Assembly (NCBI GenBank): GCA_020160805.1
Contig: JAIUPO010000001.1
Span: forward strand, 1 to 64,000
Direction: 5' to 3'
Source: Actinomycetota bacterium
Lineage (GTDB): Bacteria > Actinomycetota > Actinomycetes > Actinomycetales > Dermatophilaceae
Length of the DNA stretch: 64,000 nucleotides
Part shown: positions 36,032 to 45,323 of the stretch, in pieces
How positions within the stretch are numbered: the stretch's first letter is position 1
Layout of the letters: each line of letters begins with the position of its first letter
Made by a program: the position numbers and the translations under genes
The notes under the pieces: model-generated
What the model was told of the DNA's origin: nothing
Database searches by the model: none
The model's input: only the letters and a program-made list of their open reading frames with translations

Positions 36032-36589
36032 TCAGACCTCGAGCAGTTCGGCTTCCTTCTTCTTGGCCAGTTCGTCGATCTGATCGACGAACTTCTTGGT
36101 TAGGGAGTCGAGTTCCTTCTCGCCGCGCTTGCCGTCGTCCTCGCCGACCTCGCCATCCTTGATGAGCTTGTCGAGGTCGTGCATCGCGTGCCTGCGGATA
36201 TTGCGCACCGCGATCTTGCCGTCCTCGCCCTTGCCCTTGGCGATCTTGATGTATTCCTTGCGACGTTCCTGCGTCAGCTCGGGCAGCGTGATGCGGATGA
36301 CATTGCCGTCATTGCTCGGGTTCGCGCCGAAGTCGCTGTCGCGCAAGGCCTTTTCGATATTGCGCATCGCGCCCTTGTCGAAGGGGCTGATGAGCAGCGT
36401 GCGCGCCTCGGGGGTCTGGAAGGAGGCGAGTTGCTGCAGCGGCGTGGGCGCGCCGTAGTAGTCCACGAGAACCTTGTGGAACATCGCGGGATTGGCGCGA
36501 CCCGTGCGGATCCCGGCGAAGTCCTCCTTGACGACCTCGACGGCCTTCTCCATCTTCTCCTCGGCCTCGAAGAGGGTCTCGTCGATCAT
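36032..36589 (-). CDS. frr: Ribosome recycling factor
   Basis: 185 aa, normal length. It shows the typical [22 protein letters not shown] start, [14 protein letters not shown] and [19 protein letters not shown]. It dissociates post-termination ribosomes with EF-G. The pyrH-frr-cdsA order is conserved in actinobacteria. Confidence 0.97.
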   Translation of the reverse strand: MIDETLFEAEEKMEKAVEVVKEDFAGIRTGRANPAMFHKVLVDYYGAPTPLQQLASFQTPEARTLLISPFDKGAMRNIEKALRDSDFGANPSNDGNVIRITLPELTQERRKEYIKIAKGKGEDGKIAVRNIRRHAMHDLDKLIKDGEVGEDDGKRGEKELDSLTKKFVDQIDELAKKKEAELLEV

Positions 36590-36698
36590 CTAGGGCTCCT
36601 TTGTCGGCGCGGGCGCGCCCGGGCGTGCGTATGCGGTGTGCTCACCGAGGTGAGTCGGGTCCGGTGCCTAGTTTGTCACCCCGTCAGCCCAGGGCGGG

Positions 36699-37466
36699 TT
36701 AGCCGGTGGTGACCAGCGTGCCGATGCGCTCCCCCCGGACGGCGCGGGTGATATTGCCGGGGCCTTCCATGCCGAAGACGATCATGTCGAGGCCGTTGTC
36801 CATGCACAGGCTGAAGGCCGCGGCATCGACGACCTTCAGGCCCTGCTGCAATGCCTGGCTGTAGGTGACCTTGTCGAGCTTCTTGGCGTCGGGATTGGTG
36901 CGCGGGTCGGCGTCATAGACCCCGTCGACGCCATTCTTGCTCATGAGCACAGCATCGCATTTGATCTCCAAGGCACGCTGCGCGCTGACGGTGTCGGTGG
37001 AGAAGAACGGCATACCGGCGCCGGCACCGAAGATGACGACTCGGCCCTTTTCGAGGTGCCGGATGGCTCGGCGCGGGATGTAGGGCTCGGCGACCTGCCC
37101 CATCGTGATCGCCGTCTGGACGCGCGTGTCGATGCCTTCCTTTTCCAGGAAGTCTTGCAGGGCAAGGCAATTCATCACGGTGCCAAGCATGCCCATGTAG
37201 TCAGCGCGGGTGCGGTCCATGCCCTGCTGCTGCAATTCGGCACCGCGGAAGAAGTTGCCGCCACCGATGACAACCGCCACCTGAACGCCCGCGCGCACCG
37301 CCTCGGCAATCTGCTGCGCGATCCCCCGGACGACCTCCGGAGCCAGACCGACGCGGCCGCCGCCAAAAACCTCACCGGAAAGCTTCAGCAAGACGCGCCG
37401 GTAGGTGCCGTGGAGTGGCTCGCCCCCACGCGTCTCAACGGTCTGGGACGTGGGGGCATCACTCAC
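36699..37466 (-). CDS. pyrH: Uridylate kinase
   Basis: About 255 aa. GTG at 37466 is chosen because GAGGAG lies 9 nt upstream. Motifs are [29 protein letters not shown], the [20 protein letters not shown] segment, and [17 protein letters not shown]. It phosphorylates UMP to UDP. A 20-residue polar N-terminal extension precedes the kinase domain. Confidence 0.95.
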   Translation of the reverse strand: MSDAPTSQTVETRGGEPLHGTYRRVLLKLSGEVFGGGRVGLAPEVVRGIAQQIAEAVRAGVQVAVVIGGGNFFRGAELQQQGMDRTRADYMGMLGTVMNCLALQDFLEKEGIDTRVQTAITMGQVAEPYIPRRAIRHLEKGRVVIFGAGAGMPFFSTDTVSAQRALEIKCDAVLMSKNGVDGVYDADPRTNPDAKKLDKVTYSQALQQGLKVVDAAAFSLCMDNGLDMIVFGMEGPGNITRAVRGERIGTLVTTG

Positions 37467-37563
37467 GGTCAACGACTCCTCGGGGGTTGGTCCCGGCCGG
37501 ATTCCGGCGCGCGACGGATCGTCTGGAATCCTCGCACACCAGGTGCCAGATCGCGTGGTCGGC

Positions 37564-38393
37564 TCAGGCAGCCGCCAACTCCGGAGTATGCCGCCCAGCC
37601 CGCCCGGATCCGTCGGCGCGGTCAGGCATCCGGTGGCTGAGCGCACCGGCGAGTGCCGTGACGGAGCGATTGACGACCGGGATCAGGACCAGGCCGGCGA
37701 CGAGGGCGACCCACACTCCCGCGCGCGGGTTGAGGACGACGACCACGAGCAAGAAGACGGCCGTGCCGGCGACGGAGGCCAGCGTTCCTCCGGCCAAGTC
37801 GAGCGCCCCGAGCGGGCCGCGGGCCCGATGCTCGGTCACTCCCATGACGACCAGGATCAATGGCAGCGAGGCGAAGGTGCCGGCCAGGCCAGTCCCCACA
37901 TACGGCTCCAGGGCGGCGATTCCGCACACCATGATCGTGACCAGGCCCATCCGTGTCGGGATCGCCCACCACCGATCGTGGGCCGCGCGCCGGGAGTGTC
38001 GTCATGTGGCCAGGTGACCAGGCCGGCGACGCAGGCAAGCAGGACGAGGAGGGCGACGGCATACGCATTGTTGAGCAGTAGGGCGGCGAGCCCGACGCCG
38101 ATCGCGACAGCCAGTGCCACGAGGGCGGCGAGCACGGGACGCAGCCGCGCGCCGGTCCGGGCGATGACGATGCAGTAGGTGGCGCAGATGAGTTGGCCGG
38201 CGATGCCGCCGGCCGCCGTGGTCGTCGCGGCGTGCGGTCCGTGCGTGAGGTACATCGTGAGGAGGAAGGGCAGCGCCGTCCCGGGGAGACCGACGAAGAG
38301 GCCCGCGGCGCGGGGGCCGAGCCGGCGCCCGAGGAGGGTGGCGATCAGAACGATAAGTGGAGCCAGGATGAGCTTGACGAAGAGCAGCGACAT
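37564..38393 (-). pseudogene. Polytopic membrane protein of two similar halves, frameshifted
   Basis: Two partly overlapping minus-strand frames together encode one hydrophobic protein. From the ATG at 38393 the first half runs MSLLFVKLILAPLIVLIA to about LVTWPHDD. The second half (MGLVTIMVCGIAALEPYVG onward) is in another frame. The total length is one base short of a whole number of codons, so a single deleted base near 37975-38000 restores about 276 aa. The halves look duplicated: GLFVGLPGTALPF with HGPHAATTTAAGG parallels GTFASLPLILVV with RGPLGALDLAGG. Family unknown. Genuine inactivation or a sequence error are both possible. Confidence 0.65.
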
Positions 38394-38399
38394 GCCGAC

Positions 38400-38788
38400 G
38401 ACGCTAGGCAAGAGTGCGGCGAAGGTGGCTCGGAATTTGCGGCGCTTGGCGACTGCAGCGCGAGGGCGTCATCGCCGGCTTCAGCGCGGTGATCGACGAG
38501 CGCGCGCTCGGCAAGACGCTCGGCGTTCTCTCCGATATCAAGCTGCGCGAAGGCGTCGAACGAGTCGCTTTCGCCGAGTCCTTGACTCACATTCCGCAGG
38601 TCATCGGCGCCCTGCGCCTGACGGGCGAGTACGACTACCAATTGCACATCGTGTGTCAGGACCCCGCCGAATTCGAGAGCCAGGTCGACCGGCTCAAACA
38701 CGACTATGGCGTGGCCAGTCTCAACTCCCGGCTGATCCTGCGCGAGGTGCCGGTGGACAAGGCGAAACTCCTGCAGGTCGTGGGCTGA
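38400..38788 (+). pseudogene. Lrp/AsnC-family regulator remnant lacking most of its DNA-binding domain
   Basis: Positions from about 38456 to 38788 encode the end of an HTH helix (LQREGVIAGFSAVIDERALG) and a complete RAM-type domain (GEYDYQLHIVCQDPAEFE, VASLNSRLILREVPVDKA). The preceding AAKVARNLRRL, which should join it, is in a different frame with about four extra bases between, and the rest of the HTH is absent. The remnant starts at the head of the divergent membrane-protein pseudogene. It cannot bind DNA in the usual way and is probably inactive. Confidence 0.7.
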
Positions 38789-38864
38789 GCGCCCTTGCCT
38801 TCCCGAGCGCCTGGGCGCACACTTTGAGCGAGTGCTTCAACTTATCGCTCATGGAGGCGTTCGT

Positions 38865-39503
38865 ATGGCAGTCAGTGGCGGTGGACGGAGCCGAGCGGGA
38901 AGGTCGGACGGCGCCGCAACACGGGAACGACTGATCGCGGCGGCACACGATGCCTTGCGGGAGAATGGCTTTGCCGGCGCGAGCGCCCGAGAGATCGCGC
39001 GCCGCGCGGGCTGTCAGCAGTCCCAGGTCTTCTACTACTTCGGAACCGTTCCAGACCTCCTGCTCGCGGCGCTGGATGCCGTGTCGGCGCGGCGGCTCGC
39101 GGCCTACGAACCACTCCTCGCCGGCGATCCGGGACTGCCGGAGCTGATCGACGCCGCAGGCGAAGTCATCGCGACCGATCTCGAGACCGGTGATGTGGCC
39201 GTCCTGGCCGAGTTGATCAGCGGAGCGCGCTCGGCGCCGGGGATGTCGGCGCAGATCGCCGAACGTCTCGCACCATGGCAACAGTTCGCCGAGCGCGCCG
39301 CGCGGCAGGCCCTGGCGGCGCACCCGCTCGGGGGCTTCGCCCCCGCCGGCGATCTGGCCCGGCTGCTTGCTGCGGGGATCCTCGGCCTAGAACTCCTGGC
39401 GACCCTGGACTCAGATGGGGAGGCGGTCGCTGGCCTGGTGGATCGGGCGTCCGCAGCCGCGGCCTTACTCGCCCAGCAGACCGCCGTCGAGGTGCCGCGA
39501 TGA
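38865..39503 (+). CDS. TetR/AcrR family regulator
   Basis: About 212 aa from the ATG at 38865, with GGAGG 7 nt upstream. The N-terminal HTH reads TRERLIAAAHDALRENGFAGASAREIARRAGCQQSQVFYYFGTVPDL (about residues 19-65). The all-helical ligand domain ends in an Ala-rich helix. It is coupled by an ATGA overlap to a 51-aa membrane peptide, which may be its regulated target or a partner. Confidence 0.9.
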   Translation: MAVSGGGRSRAGRSDGAATRERLIAAAHDALRENGFAGASAREIARRAGCQQSQVFYYFGTVPDLLLAALDAVSARRLAAYEPLLAGDPGLPELIDAAGEVIATDLETGDVAVLAELISGARSAPGMSAQIAERLAPWQQFAERAARQALAAHPLGGFAPAGDLARLLAAGILGLELLATLDSDGEAVAGLVDRASAAAALLAQQTAVEVPR

Positions 39504-39655
39504 CGCCGCCCCCAGTCATGGCTCCCGTGCGGGCTCGGGAACCAATCCTGGGTTGGCTGCTCGTTGGCGCCGGCCTCGGGTTCTGCTTCCTCGGGATGTT
39601 GACGATCGGCGCCTTTACCCGAGCGAGCTGGCTGACCCGGGCGGGCGGCATATGA
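39500..39655 (+). CDS. 51-aa single-span membrane peptide
   Basis: The ATG at 39500 overlaps the TetR stop (ATGA). The 51-residue product has a charged N-terminus, one hydrophobic helix (ILGWLLVGAGLGFCFLGMLTIGAF) and a short tail ending in RAGGI. No family is recognised. Coupling, normal composition and a clean stop before the terminator argue that it is real; its small size keeps confidence moderate. Confidence 0.5.
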   Translation: MTPPPVMAPVRAREPILGWLLVGAGLGFCFLGMLTIGAFTRASWLTRAGGI

Positions 39656-39670
39656 CAGCCCGGAAAAGAC

Positions 39671-39707
39671 TGACGGCCGCGCACCCGCAGGGGGTGCGCG
39701 GCCGTCA
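39671..39707 (-). terminator. Terminator after tsf
   Basis: A perfect 16-bp stem (TGACGGCCGCGCACCC with its complement) around a 5-nt loop. Read on the minus strand it begins 15 bp after the tsf stop and is followed by GTCTTTTCC, so it is a Rho-independent terminator for rpsB-tsf. Confidence 0.88.
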
Positions 39708-39721
39708 AGCCAAGCGAGCGG

Positions 39722-40549
39722 TCAGGACCCGACGCGGAAGCGGACGAAGGAGGTGACGGCGGCGCCGGCCTCCTCGGCAACCTTGGCGACGGTCTTCTTC
39801 GGGTCCTTCGCGAAGGCCTGCTCGAGCAGGACGTTCTCCTTGAAGAAGCCGTTGACGCGACCTTCGACGATCTTGGGCAGGGCCGCTTCCGGCTTGCCCT
39901 CCTCGCGGGCGGTGGCCTCGGCGACGCGACGCTCGTTCTCGACCGTCTCGGCGGAGACCTCGTCGCGGTTCAGCACGGTCGGGCTGAAAGCCGCGACGTG
40001 CATCGCGATGTCACGGGCCACCGCATCATCGCCGCCGGAGATGCCGACGAGCACGCCGATCTGCGCCGGCAGGTCGGGGCTGGTCTTGTGCAGGTAGGCC
40101 GCGACGGTCGGGGCTTCGACGCGGGCAACGCGCTTGACCTCGATCTTCTCGCCGATGGTGGCATTGGCCGAGTCGAGCAGCGCCTGGACGCTCTGGCCGT
40201 CGATGTCGCTGTCGAGCAGGGCCTGCGCGTCGGCGGCACCGATCGCGACGGCCTGCGCGAGGACCTTGTCGGCCAGCTCGATGAACTTCGCGCCCTTGGC
40301 GACGAAGTCGGTCTCGCAGAGGACCTCCACGAGGGTGCCAACGCCGTCGGCAGCCTGCGCGGCAACCAGGCCATTGGAGGTGGTGCGTCCCTCGCGCTTG
40401 GTGACGCCTTTGAGGCCCTTGACCCGCAGGATCTCGGTGGCCTTGACGGAGTCGCCGTCGGCCTCGTCGAGGGCCTTCTTGACGTCCATCATGCCCGCGC
40501 CAGTCGCCTCGCGCAGGGCCTTGATGTCAGCGGCGGTGTAATTCGCCAT
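39722..40549 (-). CDS. tsf: Translation elongation factor Ts
   Basis: 275 aa. It begins ANYTAADIKALREATGAGMMDVKKALDEADGD, the typical EF-Ts N-terminal domain, followed by the ETDFVAK-like motif in LCETDFVAKGAKF used to release GDP from EF-Tu. It follows rpsB by 45 bp. The usual downstream pyrH is separated by the 37.5-39.7 kb patch. Confidence 0.96.
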   Translation of the reverse strand: MANYTAADIKALREATGAGMMDVKKALDEADGDSVKATEILRVKGLKGVTKREGRTTSNGLVAAQAADGVGTLVEVLCETDFVAKGAKFIELADKVLAQAVAIGAADAQALLDSDIDGQSVQALLDSANATIGEKIEVKRVARVEAPTVAAYLHKTSPDLPAQIGVLVGISGGDDAVARDIAMHVAAFSPTVLNRDEVSAETVENERRVAEATAREEGKPEAALPKIVEGRVNGFFKENVLLEQAFAKDPKKTVAKVAEEAGAAVTSFVRFRVGS

Positions 40550-40594
40550 GAAGTGTTCAGCCTTCCTTCAGTATGCGGTGGACGTGCCGGCGGC

Positions 40595-41494
40595 TCAGGC
40601 CGTCGGGGCGTCGGTGGTCTCGGCGGCAGCCTCGTCCGCGGCCGGAGCCTCGACGGCGTCCTCAGCAACCTCGACGGCCTCGGTGGCGACCTCCTCAGCG
40701 GCCTCGGTGGTGGCGTCGGCGCCGAGGAGCTCGCGCTCCCACTCAGCCAGGGGCTCCTCGGCGGCGCCGCCCTCGGCCTCGAGGCCGGCATTGGCGCGCG
40801 CATTGGAGCGCTGGATGAGGCCGTCGGCGACGGCATCTGCGATCACGCGCGTGAGCAGGGTGACGGAGCGAATGGCGTCGTCATTGCCCGGGATCTTGTA
40901 GTCAACCTCGTCCGGGTCACAGTTGGTGTCGAGGATCGCGATGACCGGCAGCCCGAGCTTGCGCGCCTCATCGACGGCCAGGTGCTCCTTCTTGGTGTCG
41001 ACGACCCAGATCGCCGAGGGCACCTTGTTCATCTCGCGCATGCCGCCGAGGGTCTTCTCCAGCTTGTCCTTCTCGCGGGAGAGGATGAGCAGTTCCTTCT
41101 TGGTGTAGCCGGAGCCAGCCACCTCGCCGAAGTTGATCTGCTCAAGCTCCTTCAGGCGCGCGAGACGCTTGGAGATGGTGTTGAAGTTGGTGAGCATGCC
41201 ACCAAGCCAACGGTGGTTGACATAGGGCATGCCGACGCGGGTCGCCTGCTCAGCGATGGCCTCCTGCGCCTGCTTCTTGGTGCCGACGAACAGGATCGAG
41301 CCACCGTGCGCAACGGTCTCGCGCACGAATTCGTACGCGGTGTTGATGTAGGTGACCGACTGCTGCAGGTCGATGATGTAGATGCCATTGCGCTCGGTCA
41401 TGATGAAGCGCTTCATCTTGGGGTTCCAGCGACGGGTCTGGTGCCCGAAGTGGACGCCGCTCTCGAGGAGCTGGCGCATGGTGACGACGGCCAT
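40595..41494 (-). CDS. rpsB: 30S ribosomal protein S2
   Basis: About 299 aa from the ATG at 41494. Core motifs are [36 protein letters not shown] and [35 protein letters not shown]. The last ~50 residues form an acidic Ala/Glu-rich tail, common in actinobacteria. A 244-bp leader (41495-41738) separates it from nfo; it contains no gene and is a likely site for the rpsB promoter and S2-linked control, though no defined element is seen. Confidence 0.96.
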   Translation of the reverse strand: MAVVTMRQLLESGVHFGHQTRRWNPKMKRFIMTERNGIYIIDLQQSVTYINTAYEFVRETVAHGGSILFVGTKKQAQEAIAEQATRVGMPYVNHRWLGGMLTNFNTISKRLARLKELEQINFGEVAGSGYTKKELLILSREKDKLEKTLGGMREMNKVPSAIWVVDTKKEHLAVDEARKLGLPVIAILDTNCDPDEVDYKIPGNDDAIRSVTLLTRVIADAVADGLIQRSNARANAGLEAEGGAAEEPLAEWERELLGADATTEAAEEVATEAVEVAEDAVEAPAADEAAAETTDAPTA

Positions 41495-41738
41495 GCCGTG
41501 TTCTCCCTTGTATGTCGTTGTGTCAGTTCCGTCGGCCCGTGCCGGTCGGGGTGACCGGTTCGGGCCTGCCTGGTGCCTGCATACGCACCCCGCATCACGC
41601 TCGCGCGTGAGGACTGAGGTGGTGCGCCCCGGGGTTTGGACGGATCCGAACCGGCGAGAAGGCACGCGAATTCGACCAGCCGAAACCGGTCGTGGCTCTA
41701 GTCTACGGCGCGACCCGCTCCCCCACGAAATCGCGGGT

Positions 41739-42551
41739 TCAGCGCGCGGAGAGACGCTCGAGCATCCAGGCGAAGTCGGCCACATGCTCGGCGGCGCCGC
41801 CGGGCGTTTCGCAGATCACGGGCGCGCCGGCGGCCCGGACGATATCGACGAAGCCGGCCTGGTCGATATGTCCGGCCCCGAAATTGGTATGCCGGTCGGC
41901 ACCAGAGTTGTAGCCGTCGCGGCTGTCATTGGCGTGGACGAGATCGATGCGTCCGGTGATTGCGAGGATCTTGTCAACTGCGGTGTCCAACTCGATGCCG
42001 CCGGCCCAGGCGTGGCAGGTGTCGAGGCAGAAGCCGACCTGCTCCGCGCCCTGCGCCGCCGAGATGGCGTCCCAGACGCCGGCGATCCGGTCCAGGTGAC
42101 GGGCCATGGCGTTGTCCCCGCCCGCGGTGTTCTCCAGCAGCAGCGGAATCTTTAGGTCGGTCGCCTCGATAGCTTTGCGCCAGTTGTCGAAGCCGACCGC
42201 TGGGTCGACGCCCTTGTCGACATGGCCGCCGTGCACGATCAGGCCGCGGGCGCCGATCTCCGCGGCCGCATCCATATGTTGCTGAAGCAGCTTGCGCGAG
42301 GGAATACGGATGCGGTTGTTGGTCGTCGCGACATTGACGATGTACGGCGCGTGGACATAGAGCGCCACTCCGGCCGCCTCGGCGGCCGCGCGCAGGGCCG
42401 CGGCTCCCCCGGCATACGCCACGACCGGGCCCTTGTAACTCTGCGGCTGCCCGAGGAAGAACTGGACGACCGAGGTCTGCCGCGCGACAGCTTCGGCGAT
42501 CGGGTCTTCCTGCGGGACGTGGGCGCCGATGGCGAGGGCGGTGTCGGACAT
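41739..42551 (-). CDS. nfo: Endonuclease IV (deoxyribonuclease IV, AP endonuclease)
   Basis: About 270 aa from the ATG at 42551. Zinc-ligand motifs are visible in order: [47 protein letters not shown] and CETPGG. It cleaves DNA at abasic sites in base-excision repair. The frame extends upstream only as non-homologous sequence overlapping the M23 gene. Confidence 0.93.
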   Translation of the reverse strand: MSDTALAIGAHVPQEDPIAEAVARQTSVVQFFLGQPQSYKGPVVAYAGGAAALRAAAEAAGVALYVHAPYIVNVATTNNRIRIPSRKLLQQHMDAAAEIGARGLIVHGGHVDKGVDPAVGFDNWRKAIEATDLKIPLLLENTAGGDNAMARHLDRIAGVWDAISAAQGAEQVGFCLDTCHAWAGGIELDTAVDKILAITGRIDLVHANDSRDGYNSGADRHTNFGAGHIDQAGFVDIVRAAGAPVICETPGGAAEHVADFAWMLERLSAR

Positions 42552-42594
42552 GCCCTCCAGTATTGCCGCCGACTCCGACACCCGACTCGCCTCA

Positions 42595-43191
42595 TCACGA
42601 CGGGGAGGGCAGCAGCACCACCTCCACGTCCGCGAGATAGAAGAGCGGTTGCACGTAGTCCCATTGACTTGAGCTGCCTTGTCGCAAGGCCCCGAGGTGC
42701 AGACAAGCCAGGGGCGCGCAGTGACTGCCGGAGGTGTCGAGGCTGCCAAGTTGCTGTCCGGTGCGGACGGCTGAACCCACCCGCAGCAGCGGGTCGAGCA
42801 CCAGCGGTTCGTAGGTCGATCGCAGCCCACCCGGATGCTCGATCGTGATCGTGCCCCGCCCGGCCACCTGACCGGCGTGGTGCACGGTGCCGGCATCGAC
42901 GGCCAGCACTGGTTGACCCACGGAGCCGGCGAGGTCGAGGCCACGGTGCCCCGCGGCATACGGGCCGGGGGGTTTGTCGAACGGGCGCATGACCCGAGGC
43001 ACCGGCGAGAGCGGCCAGGCCCACACGGGCATGGCCGTCGACGACGCCCCGGGTCGTGCCCCGGCCACGGCCGGGAGGGGAGAGACCGCGGCGGCGGACA
43101 CCGGGACCCACCCCAGCATCAAGATCGCGAGCGCAATTCCCGCGATGGCGCGGATCTGACGGGAGCGAGATGCGGTGTCCATGCCGGCCAT
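42595..43191 (-). CDS. Secreted M23 family peptidase-like protein
   Basis: 198 aa with a signal peptide (GIALAILMLGWVPVSAAA). The LytM/M23 domain has the first metal motif GHRGLDL and the downstream HLGAL in CLHLGALRQG. The fold core AVDAGTVHHAGQVAGRGTITIEHPGG is normal. It probably trims peptidoglycan cross-bridges. In related genomes an M23 gene is a common neighbour of xerC-rpsB; here it precedes nfo by 43 bp. The ATG at 43182 is an alternative start. Confidence 0.88.
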   Translation of the reverse strand: MAGMDTASRSRQIRAIAGIALAILMLGWVPVSAAAVSPLPAVAGARPGASSTAMPVWAWPLSPVPRVMRPFDKPPGPYAAGHRGLDLAGSVGQPVLAVDAGTVHHAGQVAGRGTITIEHPGGLRSTYEPLVLDPLLRVGSAVRTGQQLGSLDTSGSHCAPLACLHLGALRQGSSSQWDYVQPLFYLADVEVVLLPSPS

Positions 43192-43281
43192 CCTGCGCCG
43201 GATGGGTCGGCCCTTCCAGGGGGTGCCGAAAAGCTGTGGAAAGCGCCTTCTGGGCTCCGTGACCTGTGGAAAATCAGGCCG

Positions 43282-44469
43282 TTAAGGGCGCAGTCGAGCC
43301 AATCGCGAGGCCGCCTCGGTCAACACCTCGTCGCGTTTGCAGAAGGCGAATCGAACTAGGGAGGCGCTGGCCTCCTTGTTATCGCAGAAGACCGACACGG
43401 GCACCCCGACCACGCCGCCGCGCTGCGCGAGGTCGCTTCGGCAAAAGGCGAGCGCATCGCGAACGCCGAGCGGGGCGAGATCCGCGATGACGAAATAGGT
43501 CCCCTCAGGGATCGAAACACGCAGTCCGGCATCTACGAGTCCGGCGACCAGCAGATCGCGCTTGGCCTGGAGGGAAGCTGCGAGCCCGGCATACACCGAG
43601 TCCCTAAGTCCCAGACCGGTGGCCGTCGCGAGCTGGAAAGGCCCAGATCCGACGAAGGTGAGGAATTGCTTGACCCCTCGAATACCCGCAATCGCCTGCT
43701 CCGGCCCGCTAACCCACCCGACTTTCCAGCCCGTCGTCGAAAAGGTCTTGCCGGCGGAGGAGATTGTCAGGGTCCGCTGCGCCATGCCCGGCAGCGTTGC
43801 GACCGGGATGTGGGTTCGGCCGTCGAAGACCAGGTGTTCGTAGACCTCGTCGGTGACCACCCATGCGTCGTAGTCCTGCGCCAACTGCGCGATGAGGGCC
43901 AGCTCCGCGCGCGTGAAAACCTTGCCCGTCGGGTTGTGCGGCGTGTTGAGGAGCACCAAGCGGGTATGCCGGGTGAAGGCAGCGCGCAGGGCGGCCTCGT
44001 CGACGGCGAAGTCCGGGAAACGCAAGGGCACGGCCCGCATGGTGGCTCCGGCGAGAGCGATGGTTGCGGCATATGAGTCGTAATAGGGCTCGAAGGTGAC
44101 GACCTCGTCGCCCGGCGCGCAAAGGGCCAAGATGGTTGCCGCAATGGCCTCGGTCGCGCCCACCGTGACGAGCACGTCCCGGCGCGGGTCGATGTCGATG
44201 GCATAGAACCGCTTTTGGTGCGCCGCGATCGCGTCGAGAAGTTCGGGGAAGCCGGGGCCGGGAGGGTACTGGTTGCGCCCGCCATCGATGGCAGCCTTCG
44301 CCGCCGCCAGGACCTCCGGTGGGCCGTCGGTGTCCGGGAACCCCTGTCCGAGGTTGATGGCGCCGGTGCTGACGGCCAGTGCCGACATCTCGGCAAAGAT
44401 CGTGGTCCCGAACGGCTCGAGGCGTGCGTTGACCGGCGGACGCGAGGGCACGGACGGGGCGGCAACCAT
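43282..44469 (-). CDS. Class I/II PLP aminotransferase
   Basis: 395 aa. The PLP lysine lies in SSAGKTFSTTGWKVGW, with NTPHNPTGKVF and DEVYEHLVF for cofactor and substrate contacts. The LGQGFPDTDGPPEV start and YPPGPGFPELLDAI segment resemble the kynurenine/methionine (YbdL/DapC-like) aminotransferase subgroup. The exact amino donor is not known. It is not in a tight operon; the intergenic stretch to M23 holds TGTGGAAA repeats. Confidence 0.87.
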   Translation of the reverse strand: MVAAPSVPSRPPVNARLEPFGTTIFAEMSALAVSTGAINLGQGFPDTDGPPEVLAAAKAAIDGGRNQYPPGPGFPELLDAIAAHQKRFYAIDIDPRRDVLVTVGATEAIAATILALCAPGDEVVTFEPYYDSYAATIALAGATMRAVPLRFPDFAVDEAALRAAFTRHTRLVLLNTPHNPTGKVFTRAELALIAQLAQDYDAWVVTDEVYEHLVFDGRTHIPVATLPGMAQRTLTISSAGKTFSTTGWKVGWVSGPEQAIAGIRGVKQFLTFVGSGPFQLATATGLGLRDSVYAGLAASLQAKRDLLVAGLVDAGLRVSIPEGTYFVIADLAPLGVRDALAFCRSDLAQRGGVVGVPVSVFCDNKEASASLVRFAFCKRDEVLTEAASRLARLRP

Positions 44470-44498
44470 AGGGCCAGATTAGGCCGGTTGAGCGCCGG

Positions 44499-45277
44499 TC
44501 AGGAGGTGACGGGATAGGGCCAGGCGGTGCACCCCTGGAGACCGAGGGTCTGCTGCTGCATGATCGGCGCCTTCTGGCCCGCGCCCGGGCAGAAGGCGTG
44601 TTGATGCCACAGGCCGTGCCCGACCTCGTGATTGATCACATAGGTGCGGTAGAGGGTGAGGTCGTCGTAGTACTTGACGCCGATGGCCCACCGCTTGGCG
44701 TTGATGACGGCCCGACCGTGGCGGTTGCAGGAGACCTCACCGCCGGTATTCAGCGGGGCACACAGTTCGTCGGTGAGGTCGGGGCTGGCCAAGGTGATGC
44801 GCACGTCGGGCACGCTGCCCTGGTCGAGATCGGCCGTGGTGAGGGCCTTGAAGTGGATCCCGTCGGCGACTTCCCACCCTTTGTCCGAGGACAGGATGCT
44901 GCGAACTTCACCGGCGTAGGCGGTGAGGTCGATCCCGAGCCCGCCTTCGGCCTCAATGGTGAAAGTCTTTGTGGCGCCCTTGCGTGTGGTGTCGTGACCC
45001 GGGGTCGGGAGCACAGTGATCTTGCCGTCGCCCGAGGCCGGGACGGTTGCCGGCACGGTCTTGGTCGAGGTGGCCGACGTCGATGACGATGCACCGGACC
45101 TCGTCGACGGTGCGGGCGCCGTGCCGCGGGTGGCGGACGTGACCACGGCGGTCGAGTTCTTGGCGGTCGCCGCCGGTGTCTCATCGCCCAAGAGTTGGGT
45201 CGCCGCGAGCCCCCAAGAAGGAGCACCGACGCGCCAACGATCGTGCGTCGCAGCCGGTACCTGCGCTGCATGCTCAT
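44499..45277 (-). CDS. DUF3152 secreted metalloprotease-like protein, with an apparent N-terminal frameshift
   Basis: The continuous frame from 45191 gives 230 aa ending in the DUF3152 motif INHEVGHGLWHQHAFCPGAGQ, a zincin-like HExxH. The missing N-terminus is in another frame: ATG at 45277 encodes MSMQRRYRLRRTIVGASVLLLGG, a good signal/anchor. Adding one base in the C5 run at 45210-45214 joins them as GGLAATQLLGDETPAA, giving about 259 aa. The indel may be real phase variation or a sequencing error. A Ser/Thr linker (about 70 residues) separates anchor and domain. Substrate unknown. Confidence 0.75.
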
Positions 45278-45323
45278 GCCCGGTGTGGCGTCGCGCGTTG
45301 GCATCGAGGCTGGACGCACCCGC

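Noticed and set aside
39998-41554. 518-codon plus-strand frame across tsf and rpsB
   Set aside because: It is antisense to two essential ribosomal-translation genes with canonical sequence.
41495-41738. Possible riboswitch or known leader before rpsB
   Set aside because: No conserved aptamer core was recognisable. Only a plain leader with several GC-rich stretches is present.
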